A stretch of DNA of 64,000 bases from CAZAQV01 sp964487255. GTDB lineage: Bacteria > Myxococcota_A > Polyangia > Polyangiales > CAZAQV01. The DNA is taken from assembly GCA_964487255.1 (NCBI GenBank), contig CAZAQV010000030.1, positions 1 through 64,000 of the forward strand, given 5' to 3'. Under the pieces are notes generated by a model, which made no database searches, was not told the DNA's origin, and was given only the letters and a program-made list of their open reading frames with translations. This document shows positions 48,509 to 57,288 of the stretch, piece by piece. The stretch's first letter is position 1; every line of letters starts with the position of its first letter. The translations under genes were made by a program, and so were the position numbers.

Positions 48509-49759
48509 CTACCACAGCGAGACGCCGAAGAACGAACTGAAGGAAAGGGTCAGGTTATAGACAACGTGCACAAGCGCTGCGACCCAGACCGAAGCGCTCC
48601 AATAACGTGCGAGCCCAAAGCCGATGCCCGCGAGGGCAATCGCAACCACGCCACCCCAGTTACCCCAACTCTGCGCCAAATGAAACCCCGTGAAGGCCAG
48701 CGTGCTCAACGCGAGCGCAGCGAACTCACCCCAGCGCCGAAAAATCGCGTAGAGGTATCCTCGAAAAAATAGCTCCTCGGCAAACGGTGCCAAGGCGCCG
48801 ACGAGGGCCAACGCGAGCGTCCCACTTGGCCAAGAGATGAACGTCTCGATAGGGGCAACGCCCGTGGATGGAACGGCGCGTAGCGCCACGCGCGCCACGA
48901 CCGAAAGCACCACCCCACCCGCAAGCGAGAGCACGATCGAAAGCCCAAGGTGATCAGGCAGTCGAAGCGAGATGCGCTCAAAAGGGGCGCGCGCGCCCTC
49001 GACCCAGCGCAGGGCGCCCCAGAGCATCAGCACCTGAAGTGCTGCAACGCCCATCCCTTTTGCGAAACCCATACGCGAGCCGACGGTGGGTATCTGAAGC
49101 AGCACGTAGACCGCGCCAAGCAACACAACCGCGGCTGCGAGGGACTTGTGCCACCCCGTCTTGTCTGGTGCGGAAACCTGGCCAAAGGACCGCCCCCACC
49201 AACCAAAAACCAACAAGACGAGAAAACCTGTGCCTGCGATTGCAAACCAACCTGCGGCTGGCAGCTCACGGCGAACGAGCGCGCGGGCCCACACCTGTGT
49301 CGCTTGGACACGGGACGGTGGCGGCTGGTGAGGCCAGACGAGGTCTATGCTGTGCGCACCAGGCTGTTCGATGACACCGCCGCCGAGCGGAAGGCAGGCT
49401 GCGTCCTCACTCCGATTGAGGAGGTCCAGGTGAGCTTCGTCAAGAGGAACACGCAAAAGGAGACGCATCGGTTTCAATCCAAAAACCACCACGTCAAACG
49501 CACCCGTCAACGTCTCGCGAGGGGGCGGCGCTAGGAAGCAGAGTTCAAATGTCGCGCGCTGACCGGCCTGGATTTCGAAGCTCACTAACCTCGCACTCAC
49601 GCGTGTTGCGTCGGGTCCTTTTGCGTGCTCAGCAACCGTCCTGGGTTCGCTTTCGATAAGAGACTCGCCTTGCTCGATGGCGGAGATCCACCGCCAACCA
49701 CCGAAGAGCACACCGCTCCACAAGACGAGCACTGCTGCCGCGCGGACCAACCGAGACAC
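48509..49759 (-). CDS. CPBP-family intramembrane metalloprotease
   Basis: A 416-residue membrane protein. The N-terminal half is a membrane-anchored periplasmic beta-type domain (residues 30-165, RVSARLVSFEIQAGQRATFELCF) with two cysteines. Then come seven or so helices with the CPBP (Abi/Rce1) motifs: APFAEELFFRGYLYAIFRRWG (EExxxR), FTGFHLAQ (FxxxH) and ALVHVVYNLT (HxxxN). Relatives cleave CAAX-type or other membrane substrates. The extra N-terminal domain is unusual for this family and may recognise a periplasmic partner. Operon with the OmpA lipoprotein. Confidence 0.82.
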   Translation of the reverse strand: MSRLVRAAAVLVLWSGVLFGGWRWISAIEQGESLIESEPRTVAEHAKGPDATRVSARLVSFEIQAGQRATFELCFLAPPPRETLTGAFDVVVFGLKPMRLLLRVPLDEAHLDLLNRSEDAACLPLGGGVIEQPGAHSIDLVWPHQPPPSRVQATQVWARALVRRELPAAGWFAIAGTGFLVLLVFGWWGRSFGQVSAPDKTGWHKSLAAAVVLLGAVYVLLQIPTVGSRMGFAKGMGVAALQVLMLWGALRWVEGARAPFERISLRLPDHLGLSIVLSLAGGVVLSVVARVALRAVPSTGVAPIETFISWPSGTLALALVGALAPFAEELFFRGYLYAIFRRWGEFAALALSTLAFTGFHLAQSWGNWGGVVAIALAGIGFGLARYWSASVWVAALVHVVYNLTLSFSSFFGVSLW

Positions 49760-49790
49760 GACAGGAGCTTACCCGACAGATGGCCAACTT

Positions 49791-49973
49791 TCAGTCGTCG
49801 GTTCCCCAACCCGAGACGAAAGGTCGCTTCAGAGGCAACTCGGTGACCAGCGGAGTCGGGTGGTCGTCAACGAAATATGAGGGCGCAACTTCGGAGCGCC
49901 GTGGCTCAAACGGACGCGTCTCGTCGTCTTCACGTCTTGCGGGATGCTGCTTCTTGCGTGGCTTCGTGGACAT
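49791..49973 (-). CDS. Small charged, Pro-rich protein
   Basis: A 60-residue frame (MSTKPRKKQHPARREDDETR ... FVSGWGTDD). Composition is mixed charged and Pro-rich with no hydrophobic segment, so probably unstructured. It sits alone in the 287-bp gap between two minus-strand genes, has no clear Shine-Dalgarno and no recognised homologue. Real or chance coding cannot be decided; codon use is similar to neighbours. Confidence 0.35.
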   Translation of the reverse strand: MSTKPRKKQHPARREDDETRPFEPRRSEVAPSYFVDDHPTPLVTELPLKRPFVSGWGTDD

Positions 49974-50046
49974 TGCGAGTGATTTGATCCGAACCCACAC
50001 ACGTCCAGTGTGGCTCGACCTTCAGATCGCGCAAGCGCGATGTCAC

Positions 50047-50664
50047 TCAAATCGACAGCCCACGATCAACGGCCTCCTCGATCGCTTTTGCAAGCTCAAC
50101 CCACTTGCGCACCGAGTCCTGGGCGCCTGCGCCGCGCGCACCTCCGGGTACATGCAAACGCACGACACCGTGCGTTCCGCAAACGAAGAAGGCCTCAAAC
50201 GCTTCAAGCTGTGCAACAATTGTCGGCGGCATCAGGCGTTCGATGACACGAGCGTCTGCCGCCCGCGCCTCGTCGAGGGGCGGGCGACCCGGTCCAACGA
50301 CCCTCTGAAGTTTCAGCGCCCACCGTGCAAAGGCACTCGCATGGCCGTCAGCACCAACAAAGAACGGAGCGATCGACCACTTCGAATTGCGAATCTTGAT
50401 CACAACCTGCCCGAAGCTCATCCCGGCGGTGCGCATCTCCCATTGCTCGAACCAGAGTTGACTCCCATTCTGCAGGGCGACCTTCGCGCAGAGAACCGCA
50501 TTGAGACCTAGCCTCGGCTTGAGCGCGCCTCCCTCCGCTTCGATCACGGAACGCCACGCTTGTGCACGGTTGACAAAAATGCGTCGAAAAATAACCGCCG
50601 CGATGATGAACGTAACGGTCACGAGTCCTAGCGAACCGACGATTTTGACGAGTTCGCTCTGCAT
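50047..50664 (-). CDS. Membrane-anchored protein of unknown function
   Basis: A 205-residue protein with one N-terminal transmembrane segment (about 8-26, IVGSLGLVTVTFIIAAVIF) and a cytosolic or periplasmic domain (FRRIFVNRAQAWRSVIEAEGGALKPRLGLNAVLCAKVALQNGSQLWFEQWEMRTAGMSFGQVVIKIRNSKWSIAPFFVG). The strand-rich middle and helical C-terminus (SVRKWVELAKAIEEAVDRG) suggest an alpha/beta fold, but no domain was recognised. It is divergent from the nuclease-like gene at 50720, 55 bp apart. Confidence 0.6.
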   Translation of the reverse strand: MQSELVKIVGSLGLVTVTFIIAAVIFRRIFVNRAQAWRSVIEAEGGALKPRLGLNAVLCAKVALQNGSQLWFEQWEMRTAGMSFGQVVIKIRNSKWSIAPFFVGADGHASAFARWALKLQRVVGPGRPPLDEARAADARVIERLMPPTIVAQLEAFEAFFVCGTHGVVRLHVPGGARGAGAQDSVRKWVELAKAIEEAVDRGLSI

Positions 50665-50719
50665 AGACGGATGGTCGGCTTTCTTGACGCCACGAACAAC
50701 AGGACTGTAGCGATAGAGT

Positions 50720-51193
50720 GTGACGGAAATCTCACCTTGGCTCCTGGCCGCCTTTGCGGGGGGAGCCGCCGTATTGCTCTGGCTGCGCCGAAACTACGAC
50801 CGCTGGCAGCGACGACGTCGTGCCGCGCGAGCCTCACGTGGGGAGCAGGCAGCTAAGAAACTTCTGCAAGCGAAAGGCTGGAAGGTCGTCGCCGAACAGG
50901 CCCGACAGAGCTGTAGCTTGCGAGCGGGTAACCAGGACGTTCACTTCGAGCTCATCGCTGATTTCATCGTGCAAAAAGACGGTCAACATATGCTCGCCGA
51001 AGTCAAGACCGGAGCCGGACGGAACATCTCGCATGCAGGAACTCGTCGCCAACTTCTTGAGTACCTGCTCGCATTCGACGTGGACGGCGTGCTGCTCGTC
51101 GACCCAGCCCGACGCTCGATCACTCCCATCGAGTTTCACCTCGCCCTCACGTCGGCCCACGCGCTAGGCTCAGCGAGTGCCGGAGCTGCCTGA
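50720..51193 (+). CDS. Membrane-anchored PD-(D/E)XK nuclease-fold protein
   Basis: A 157-residue product with GTG start. One N-terminal transmembrane helix (SPWLLAAFAGGAAVLLWL) with a basic flank (RRRRAARASRG) is followed by a restriction-endonuclease-like core: GEQAAKKLLQAKGWKVV, then IADFIVQKDGQHMLAEVKTGAG, where D and ExK are the metal-binding catalytic residues. The family includes nucleases acting on DNA ends and Holliday-type intermediates. Its end overlaps the start of mutM by 17 bp, an operon with a base-excision glycosylase, which suggests DNA repair, although membrane anchoring is odd. Confidence 0.6.
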   Translation: MTEISPWLLAAFAGGAAVLLWLRRNYDRWQRRRRAARASRGEQAAKKLLQAKGWKVVAEQARQSCSLRAGNQDVHFELIADFIVQKDGQHMLAEVKTGAGRNISHAGTRRQLLEYLLAFDVDGVLLVDPARRSITPIEFHLALTSAHALGSASAGAA

Positions 51194-52013
51194 AGTCGAA
51201 ACCGTCCGTCAGCAGCTCGTCCCTAAGCTCGTGGGCCGCACGATCGCGTCCGTACAAACCTCGAAACCGAGCTACTTTTTTCTCACCCCTCCTTCTCGTC
51301 TGCGAAAAGCGCTGCCGGGTGAAACCGTCGAAGCGTTGGATCGCTATGGAAAGTATCTGATCGCTCGATTCGCTTCTGGCAGCGGGCTACTGCTGCACCT
51401 CGGCATGACAGGACAACTTCGCGCCGCAGAGATCTCGCAGAGCCCCGCTCGTTTGGAAGACCACGTTCACTTGCGCCTGTCGTTTCAAGACGAACGTGAG
51501 GATGTTGTGTTTCGTGATGTGCGCAAGTTTGGCAAGGTTCGATTTCTCACTGCGGGCCAGAGTGATCCGCGACTCGACAAGCTCGGTCCCGATGCTTTGC
51601 TAACGCCCATCGATGCGTTGCGCGATCACCTGTGGTCGGTCTCGAGACGGCGGCGGATTAGCGTCAAGGCGCTGCTGCTCGATCAAGGTGTACTCGCCGG
51701 AGTCGGTAACATCTATGCGGACGAGGCGCTTTTCGCGGCGAGCATACGACCCGGACGGAGCGCACTGCGCCTACGTCGCGCAGAAGTAGACCGGCTGTGC
51801 CAAGAGCTCCACCGCATTTTGGTGCGTAGTATTAAGGTCGGCGGCAGCTCAATTCGCGACTACGTCGATGCAGACGGGAAGAGCGGCAAAGCACAACTCG
51901 AACATCGCGTGTACGGGCGCAGTGGACAGCCGTGCGCTGTGTGCGAATCGCCTATCAAACGCGTCGTCATCGCGACCCGCAGCACGCACTACTGCCCAGT
52001 TTGCCAAAAATGA
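51177..52013 (+). CDS. mutM: Formamidopyrimidine-DNA glycosylase
   Basis: A 278-residue Fpg/MutM. GTG start is followed directly by PELPEVETVRQQL, in which Pro2 is the Schiff-base nucleophile and Glu3 the proton donor. LDRYGKYLIARF carries the conserved Lys, DVRKFGKVRF the DNA wedge, LLDQGVLAGVGNIYADEALF the H2TH motif, and CAVCESPI...RSTHYCPVCQ the C-terminal zinc finger. It excises oxidised purines such as 8-oxoguanine. Overlaps the membrane-bound nuclease-like gene, so the two are translationally coupled. Convergent with the next gene, 9 bp apart. Confidence 0.97.
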   Translation: MPELPEVETVRQQLVPKLVGRTIASVQTSKPSYFFLTPPSRLRKALPGETVEALDRYGKYLIARFASGSGLLLHLGMTGQLRAAEISQSPARLEDHVHLRLSFQDEREDVVFRDVRKFGKVRFLTAGQSDPRLDKLGPDALLTPIDALRDHLWSVSRRRRISVKALLLDQGVLAGVGNIYADEALFAASIRPGRSALRLRRAEVDRLCQELHRILVRSIKVGGSSIRDYVDADGKSGKAQLEHRVYGRSGQPCAVCESPIKRVVIATRSTHYCPVCQK

Positions 52014-52022
52014 GACTGGCCC

Positions 52023-53111
52023 TCAAAGAACGATGCGGCGAAACTCGCGAATGATGGGGAGCGCCTCAAGCCAGGCGGAGGCATCGGCACGGTCCGGGCT
52101 CACGGCGCTGGGCGCCCCCGCGAAGCCGTTCGGGATCTGACTGAAGTGTTCGCTCGTATCCACATCCGGGTCGACGTGATGGTACTCGTACCCCGGCACA
52201 AATAGGTCGTCATCGGCGGCGGGCGCGATCAAGCGAACACCATAACTGCTCAGCTCGGTCTCAAGCGACTGCGGTGGCGCCAACCACACGTGCTTGGGTC
52301 CGGCAAAGAAGAAATACTGAATCTGTTTGTTTTGTGAAAGAATGCGGAAGCGGCGGATTGTGCCGTGGTAGAACGAGCTTCGGGAGCGAGAGCGTTCCAC
52401 GATGCCTCCGCGGAAGTCAGGTCTGAATCCGCGAGCAAACTTGAGCGAACGCGGGTCTCCGCGCCGCGCAAACCAGGCAATGCTCTGCCCTCCGTGAATC
52501 TGACGAGCAGGATCGGAGGCGGCTCGCTCACGCGGCGCACTAAAATCGCGATAGGGGGCAATTCGTCCCTCGGGGGCGCGTCGAAGAACGTGTCCAAGCG
52601 CGCGCGAGTCCTGAGGAACCTTGGCTGCCCCAGCGTTGATCGTCTCTAGCGCCGTCTGAATTTCGAACGGAAGGTCGGTACTCGACTCGTCCGAGGTGAC
52701 ATATTCGTAGCCGTCGCGCACTTCGCGGACAAGTGCACCCTTTCCGATCCAAAACTCGCCCTCGCAGTCGATGAAATGCGAAGCGACGCGCCAGACGAGT
52801 GAGAGGTCTTTATAGAAGATGCGTGCGAAGGTCCGCGCACTCGCGACTCCTTTCTGAACGAGGTAAGCCACGACAAAGCGCAGCTCAGGAATCTGCCGCG
52901 GCGAGGCAACAAAGAATTGCGTATCAAACAGTTCGATCTGCGCAACCGGAGGATACTTGCGAACCAATGTCTTCGGGTCGTCCTTGAGGTCACCGGCAAC
53001 GTGAAGGGGCGCGTCCAACAAGACCTTCGCAAAGCGCCGCCTCGACTCGGCTGCAGAGCCCGGAGTCGGGTGAACGGATGGGGTAACGAGTCTGCGCTTG
53101 CTTCGAACCAC
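52023..53111 (-). CDS. Conserved-looking protein of unknown function
   Basis: A 362-residue soluble protein. An N-terminal helical part (HVAGDLKDDPKTLVRKYPPVAQIELFDTQFFVASPRQIPELRFVVAYLVQKGV) leads to a central region with phosphate-type basic residues (FEIQTALETINAGAAKVP...ALGHVLRRAPEGRIAPYRDFSAPRERA) and a C-terminal strand-rich domain (FARGFRPDFRGGIVERSRSRSSFYHGTIRRFRILSQNKQIQYFFFAGPKHVWLAPPQSLETELSSYGV). No signal peptide and no family recognised. The aromatic, Gly and Arg pattern in the last third hints at a catalytic or binding module. Upstream gene PilZ-like lies on the same strand. Confidence 0.6.
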   Translation of the reverse strand: MVRSKRRLVTPSVHPTPGSAAESRRRFAKVLLDAPLHVAGDLKDDPKTLVRKYPPVAQIELFDTQFFVASPRQIPELRFVVAYLVQKGVASARTFARIFYKDLSLVWRVASHFIDCEGEFWIGKGALVREVRDGYEYVTSDESSTDLPFEIQTALETINAGAAKVPQDSRALGHVLRRAPEGRIAPYRDFSAPRERAASDPARQIHGGQSIAWFARRGDPRSLKFARGFRPDFRGGIVERSRSRSSFYHGTIRRFRILSQNKQIQYFFFAGPKHVWLAPPQSLETELSSYGVRLIAPAADDDLFVPGYEYHHVDPDVDTSEHFSQIPNGFAGAPSAVSPDRADASAWLEALPIIREFRRIVL

Positions 53112-53133
53112 GCGGAACTATGCCACTATGGCT

Positions 53134-53778
53134 TTACGCCACCAAGTGTCTACCTTGGCGGTTGAGACGCAGGGAACTCCATGACCAGGCCAGGTCGTCG
53201 ATGCGAGATGGCGCGCCATCGAACGCAAGTCCAACAATAGCCTGTGCACGCCACACGACTCGTGCTGGAAAGACGTACTCGGCATTGCTCTGCACGTCAC
53301 AGATGCGCAACACCGTCCGGTTGCTAAGTTTGAGCTGGCAGGTCGTTTCGATCGCGACGCCGCTGCCGCAAATGTCGTGCAAACGCCCCTCTCCAAAGCC
53401 ACCTGCATAGGTAAAATGTACTTGAGGGGGCTCCTCAAAACGGTTACAGCGCCGCTTCTGTCCGTTGACGAAGTCGCCACGGAGACATTGGCGAAGTGCG
53501 CTCGCGCGGACTTTGTCAGGTAGGCCGAGTTCGATCTGCATGCGCTCCTTCGCCCGCAAAAGCTGGTACTCGTAAACGGTGTCGAGAAGTTCTGAGATCA
53601 TGCCGAGGTTCTCCTGTTCAAGCGCCCTTCTTGTACGAGCAATCTGCAACGCGTGTGCCACGCCCGATCCACCAGTGATTCCCACCAATGAATGGCCGCG
53701 AAAGCACCGCACTCTGACAGCGATGTCAGGCATCGTGCGAAGGGCATGCGCCAGCTTGCGGACGGGTAGGATAAGCAC
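53134..53778 (-). CDS. PilZ-domain protein
   Basis: A 214-residue protein. The C-terminal 100 residues have the PilZ pattern: QKRRCNRFEEPPQVHFTYAGGFGEGRLHDICGSGVAIET (RxxxR before the strand and a (D/N)xSxxG-like DICGSG), then LKLSNRTVLRICDVQSNAEYVFPARVVWRAQAIVGLAFDG. PilZ domains bind cyclic-di-GMP and control motility or exopolysaccharide. The N-terminal helical segment (ALEQENLGMISELLDTVYEYQLLRAKERMQIE) may oligomerise. The start is uncertain: 53778 or ATG 53733. Same strand as the gene at 52023 with 22 bp between. Confidence 0.65.
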   Translation of the reverse strand: MLILPVRKLAHALRTMPDIAVRVRCFRGHSLVGITGGSGVAHALQIARTRRALEQENLGMISELLDTVYEYQLLRAKERMQIELGLPDKVRASALRQCLRGDFVNGQKRRCNRFEEPPQVHFTYAGGFGEGRLHDICGSGVAIETTCQLKLSNRTVLRICDVQSNAEYVFPARVVWRAQAIVGLAFDGAPSRIDDLAWSWSSLRLNRQGRHLVA

Positions 53779-53834
53779 CTACCGTGGCCATGGCGGAGTT
53801 GAGGCATAAAGGTTAGGACGTCCGAGCGAGACAA

Positions 53835-55127
53835 ATGGATCTATTCGAACACCACCAAAAGTCACACGCCCATGCAACGCAACCTCTCGCGGAACGCGTT
53901 CGCCCCCGCGCTTTGGACGAATGTGTCGGCCAGCAAAAACTACTCGGACCCAGCGGCATTCTGCGTCGTGCGATCGAGCGGGACCTGGTTCCTTCATGCA
54001 TCTTGTGGGGACCTCCGGGGACGGGGAAAACGACGATCGCGTCGGTGATCGCGCGCGAAACCAACCATCACTTTGTCCCTTTTTCCGCTGTCCTAGCGGG
54101 CGTCCCTGAGCTCCGCAAACGCATCGCGGAAGCAAAAGAGGCGCACACCTACCGCGCCGAGAAAACCATCCTCTTCATTGACGAGATCCATCGCTTCAAC
54201 AAGGCGCAACAAGACGCGCTCTTGCCACATGTCGAGAGCGGAACGGTCACCCTCATCGGTGCGACCACCGAGAACCCGTCGTTTGCGGTCAATGCCGCGC
54301 TGCTCTCACGCGCTCGCGTGTTTCGACTCGAAACGCTGAGCGATGGTGACATCGAAACTTTGCTCCGGCGTGCACTCGAACGAGGTTTCGATCGCCCTGC
54401 AAACATTAGCGATGACGCAATCGCCGCTCTCGTCGCGGCAGCAGCAGGCGACGCCCGCCGAGCGCTCGGCGCGCTCGAGATCGCCATCGGTCAAGAGCAG
54501 GACATAACCCCCAACATGATCGCGCAAATCTTCCAGACCAAGACGCTGCTTTATGACAAGTCGGGCGAAGAGCACTACAGCGTAACCAGCGCGTTCATCA
54601 AGTCGATGCGAGGAAGCGACCCCGATGCCGCGCTTTACTGGATGATGCGCCTCCTTGAGTCGGGGGACGACCCGCGCTTCGTCATTCGACGCATGCTGAT
54701 CTTTGCCAGCGAAGACATCGGGAACGCGGACCCACGCGCACTGCTGATCGCCAGCGCGACCGACCAAACCTACGAACGACTGGGCATGCCCGAGGCGATG
54801 CACACGCTCGCACAGTGCTGCACCTACCTCGCCACCGCTCCCAAATCGAATGCATCCTACCGCGCCTTCGTAGCGGCCAAGGCAGACGTCACCGATCGAG
54901 GGGCCTTGCCAGTCCCGATGAAGCTGCGCAACGCACCGACCGCGGCGATGAAGGACTGGGGCTACGGCACGGGTTATCGCTACCCACATGACGAGGGTGG
55001 CTACGTTGAAGGGGAGACTTATCTGCCCGAAGCGCTGGGACAACGGCGATACTACGAGCCCAAGGCCGGGTACGAACTAAAACTAGCCGAGTACCGGGCA
55101 TCTCAGCGCAAAAATGGCCGCTCCTAG
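53835..55127 (+). CDS. rarA: Replication-associated recombination protein A
   Basis: A 430-residue AAA+ ATPase of the clamp-loader type. LAERVRPRALDECVGQQKLLG opens the family; Walker A is WGPPGTGKTT (about 57-66), Walker B ILFIDEIHRFNKAQQDALLPHVE, sensor 1 IGATTENPSF, then AALLSRARVF. The tail has the RarA/WRNIP1 tetramerisation region (HYSVTSAFIKSMRGSDPDAALYWMMRLLESGDDPRFVIRRMLIFASEDIGNADP). It acts at stalled replication forks with SSB. Length and motifs are standard. It is divergent from the PilZ gene. Confidence 0.96.
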   Translation: MDLFEHHQKSHAHATQPLAERVRPRALDECVGQQKLLGPSGILRRAIERDLVPSCILWGPPGTGKTTIASVIARETNHHFVPFSAVLAGVPELRKRIAEAKEAHTYRAEKTILFIDEIHRFNKAQQDALLPHVESGTVTLIGATTENPSFAVNAALLSRARVFRLETLSDGDIETLLRRALERGFDRPANISDDAIAALVAAAAGDARRALGALEIAIGQEQDITPNMIAQIFQTKTLLYDKSGEEHYSVTSAFIKSMRGSDPDAALYWMMRLLESGDDPRFVIRRMLIFASEDIGNADPRALLIASATDQTYERLGMPEAMHTLAQCCTYLATAPKSNASYRAFVAAKADVTDRGALPVPMKLRNAPTAAMKDWGYGTGYRYPHDEGGYVEGETYLPEALGQRRYYEPKAGYELKLAEYRASQRKNGRS

Positions 55128-55170
55128 CAGCCTGTAGCGTCCGCGCGGGATGTGCGGTACCACCGCTGAC

Positions 55171-56103
55171 ATGAAGCTCGTCGACATGACAAAGATCGTC
55201 GGAACCTGCAGCGCCCTTTTGCTCGCATGCTCGAGTCCGAAAACTGAAACCGAGGCAAAACCTGTTGAAAAGGTGGAGACCAAGCCCGCCGAAGAGAAGG
55301 TCGAGCCTCCCCCAAGCCCCGCGGAGCAGGGCATTCCCGCGCCAGCCGATGTCGCGGCGCCTCCCGCCGATGCTGAGAAGACGGCCTCTGGCATCGCGAG
55401 CAAAGTGCTCCAAGAAGGCTCGGGCGAAAAACCCGGACCCGAGGACGAAGTCGAAGTTCACTACACCGGCTGGCTGACCACGGGCGAAATGTTCGACTCA
55501 TCGGTGAAACGAGGAGAGCCCGCCGTGTTTCCACTCAACCGGGTGATCAAGGGCTGGACCGAAGGCGTGCAGCTCATGAAGGTTGGTGAAAAGCGTCGCT
55601 TCTGGATTCCCGGCAAGCTCGCCTACGGTGAGGCGCCTCCCGACTACACATTTTCGCGCCCTGGCAGGCCGCTTGGCACGCTCGTTTTCGACATCGAGTT
55701 ACTCTCCATTCCGCGGCCGCCGGAACCGCCCAAAGATCTCAAGAAGCCGCACGGTGCCAAGAAGACAGCCTCTGGACTCAAGCACAAGGTGCTGGAAAAA
55801 GGCTCCGGGAGCGAACACCCGAAGGAGACCGATCGCGTGACGGTGCACTACTCGGGTTGGACCACCGACGGCGAGCTTTTCGACTCTTCGGTTGAGCGCG
55901 GCCAACCTGCTTCATTCGAGCTCAATCGAGTCATCAAGGGCTGGACCGAAGGCCTGCAACTCATGGTGGAGGGCGAGAAGCGTCGCTTCTGGATCCCAGG
56001 CGACCTCGCTTACGGTGAGGCGCCCAAGGGCTGGACCTACCGACCTGGAGGCCCACCCCTGGGCACGCTCGTCTTCGACGTCGAACTCATCAAAATCAAC
56101 TGA
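55171..56103 (+). CDS. Lipoprotein with two FKBP peptidyl-prolyl isomerase domains
   Basis: About 310 residues from ATG 55171; signal peptide TCSALLLAC gives Cys22. After a Lys/Glu/Pro linker come two tandem FKBP domains, each with EVHYTGW or TVHYSGW, FDSSVKRGEPAVFPLNRVIKGWTEG, EKRRFWIPGKLAYGE and PLGTLVFDIEL (repeat 1 about 85-195, repeat 2 about 210-310). The active-site aromatics (Tyr, Phe, Asp, Trp) are kept in both. It catalyses prolyl isomerisation during folding in the periplasm. Duplicated FKBP lipoproteins are seen in Myxococcota. Confidence 0.92.
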   Translation: MKLVDMTKIVGTCSALLLACSSPKTETEAKPVEKVETKPAEEKVEPPPSPAEQGIPAPADVAAPPADAEKTASGIASKVLQEGSGEKPGPEDEVEVHYTGWLTTGEMFDSSVKRGEPAVFPLNRVIKGWTEGVQLMKVGEKRRFWIPGKLAYGEAPPDYTFSRPGRPLGTLVFDIELLSIPRPPEPPKDLKKPHGAKKTASGLKHKVLEKGSGSEHPKETDRVTVHYSGWTTDGELFDSSVERGQPASFELNRVIKGWTEGLQLMVEGEKRRFWIPGDLAYGEAPKGWTYRPGGPPLGTLVFDVELIKIN

Positions 56104-56223
56104 TCTCTACCTCTGGCTCTTCATGGCTTCGCGTCACGAACATCGATCTGCCGGTAGCAGATCGGTTCGCTTTGGCTGCGCACATTCATCGCGGCCACCA
56201 GCTTTCGCGATTGCGGGTTCGAG

Positions 56224-57288
56224 GTGAGTTCAGATCGCGAGTGCCCCCGCAGTGAAGGGGCGAAGACGTTTTTGGCGCCGATGGAGGGGGTCGGCCACCC
56301 CCTCTTCCGTCACCTCATCGCATCACGAGGTGGCGTGGACATGCTGTGTACAGAGTTTGTGCGTGTGAGCCGCGCGCCACTCCACCCGAAGCTGCTCACC
56401 AGCGCGGTCGTCAAAGAACCTGGGTTGCCGCTTTCGGTGCAGGTCATGGGCAACGATGCCGACAAGATGGGTGAGGCCGCACGTTGGGTCGAAGAAGCCG
56501 GCGCTGACGTCGTGGACATCAACCTGGGTTGCCCCATGCCGCGCGTCGTCCGCAAAGGCGTGGGCGCAGCGATGCTCAAAGATTTGGACCTGCTCAAGTC
56601 TGTCGTGGGTGAGATGCGCGCCAACGTGAACGGGACTCTCTCGGCAAAGATTCGCGCCGGCTTTGACGATAGCGCGCGCGTACTCACTATCGCGCGCACG
56701 CTTCAAGAGGTCGGCATCGACTATCTTGTCGTTCATCCCCGGCGTCGGGCCGACTTTTACCGTGGAGTGGCCGACTGGCGCATCATCGGCGCGCTCAAGC
56801 GTGAACTTCGCATTCCCGTCATTGGCAACGGTGATGTTTGGTATGCGGAAGACTTCTCGCGAATGGCCCGCGAAACGGGTTGTGATGGCGTCATGATCGG
56901 TCGCCCGGCGCTTCGAAACCCATGGATTTTTGCGCAAGCCCAGGCGTTGCGAGAAGGTCTCGCACCTGCAGACCCAAACGGAGACGACGTCGCAGACTTT
57001 GTTTCGACCACCGCCGAGTGTTATGGCGAAGTTTTTCGAAAACCACTCGGTAAGCTCAAGGAGTTGACGCATTATCTGTGCCGAGCGCGCCGCGACGGTA
57101 AAGCGTTGGTCAAGCACACCTTCTCCATCCAGGACTCGGAGCGCTTCGTCGATACCGTCTGCAATGCTTTTGCAAAACTTGGGCGCGAAGAGTTAGACCT
57201 CGACGCACACGGTCGACTCGCCCTAGAGAAAAGCGGAAGCGCACGAGACGCTAACTTTGGGGAGTGCGACAGGCCAAGAGCGGCCTGA
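56224..57288 (+). CDS. tRNA-dihydrouridine synthase
   Basis: A 354-residue flavoenzyme with GTG start. FLAPMEGVGHPLFRHLIASRGG (FMN site), CTEFVRVS, GNDADKMGEAARWVEEAGADVVDINLGCPMPRVVRKGVGAAML (catalytic Cys in GCP), SAKIRAGFDDS, YLVVHPRRRADFYRGVADWRIIGALKRELRIPVIGNGDV (FMN phosphate loop) and MIGRPALRNPWIF all match Dus. It reduces uridines in the tRNA D-loop with NADPH. Which Dus subtype (A/B/C) cannot be settled. It is preceded by 120 bp without a clear promoter; its 3' end overlaps pabAB by 38 bp. Confidence 0.93.
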   Translation: MSSDRECPRSEGAKTFLAPMEGVGHPLFRHLIASRGGVDMLCTEFVRVSRAPLHPKLLTSAVVKEPGLPLSVQVMGNDADKMGEAARWVEEAGADVVDINLGCPMPRVVRKGVGAAMLKDLDLLKSVVGEMRANVNGTLSAKIRAGFDDSARVLTIARTLQEVGIDYLVVHPRRRADFYRGVADWRIIGALKRELRIPVIGNGDVWYAEDFSRMARETGCDGVMIGRPALRNPWIFAQAQALREGLAPADPNGDDVADFVSTTAECYGEVFRKPLGKLKELTHYLCRARRDGKALVKHTFSIQDSERFVDTVCNAFAKLGREELDLDAHGRLALEKSGSARDANFGECDRPRAA

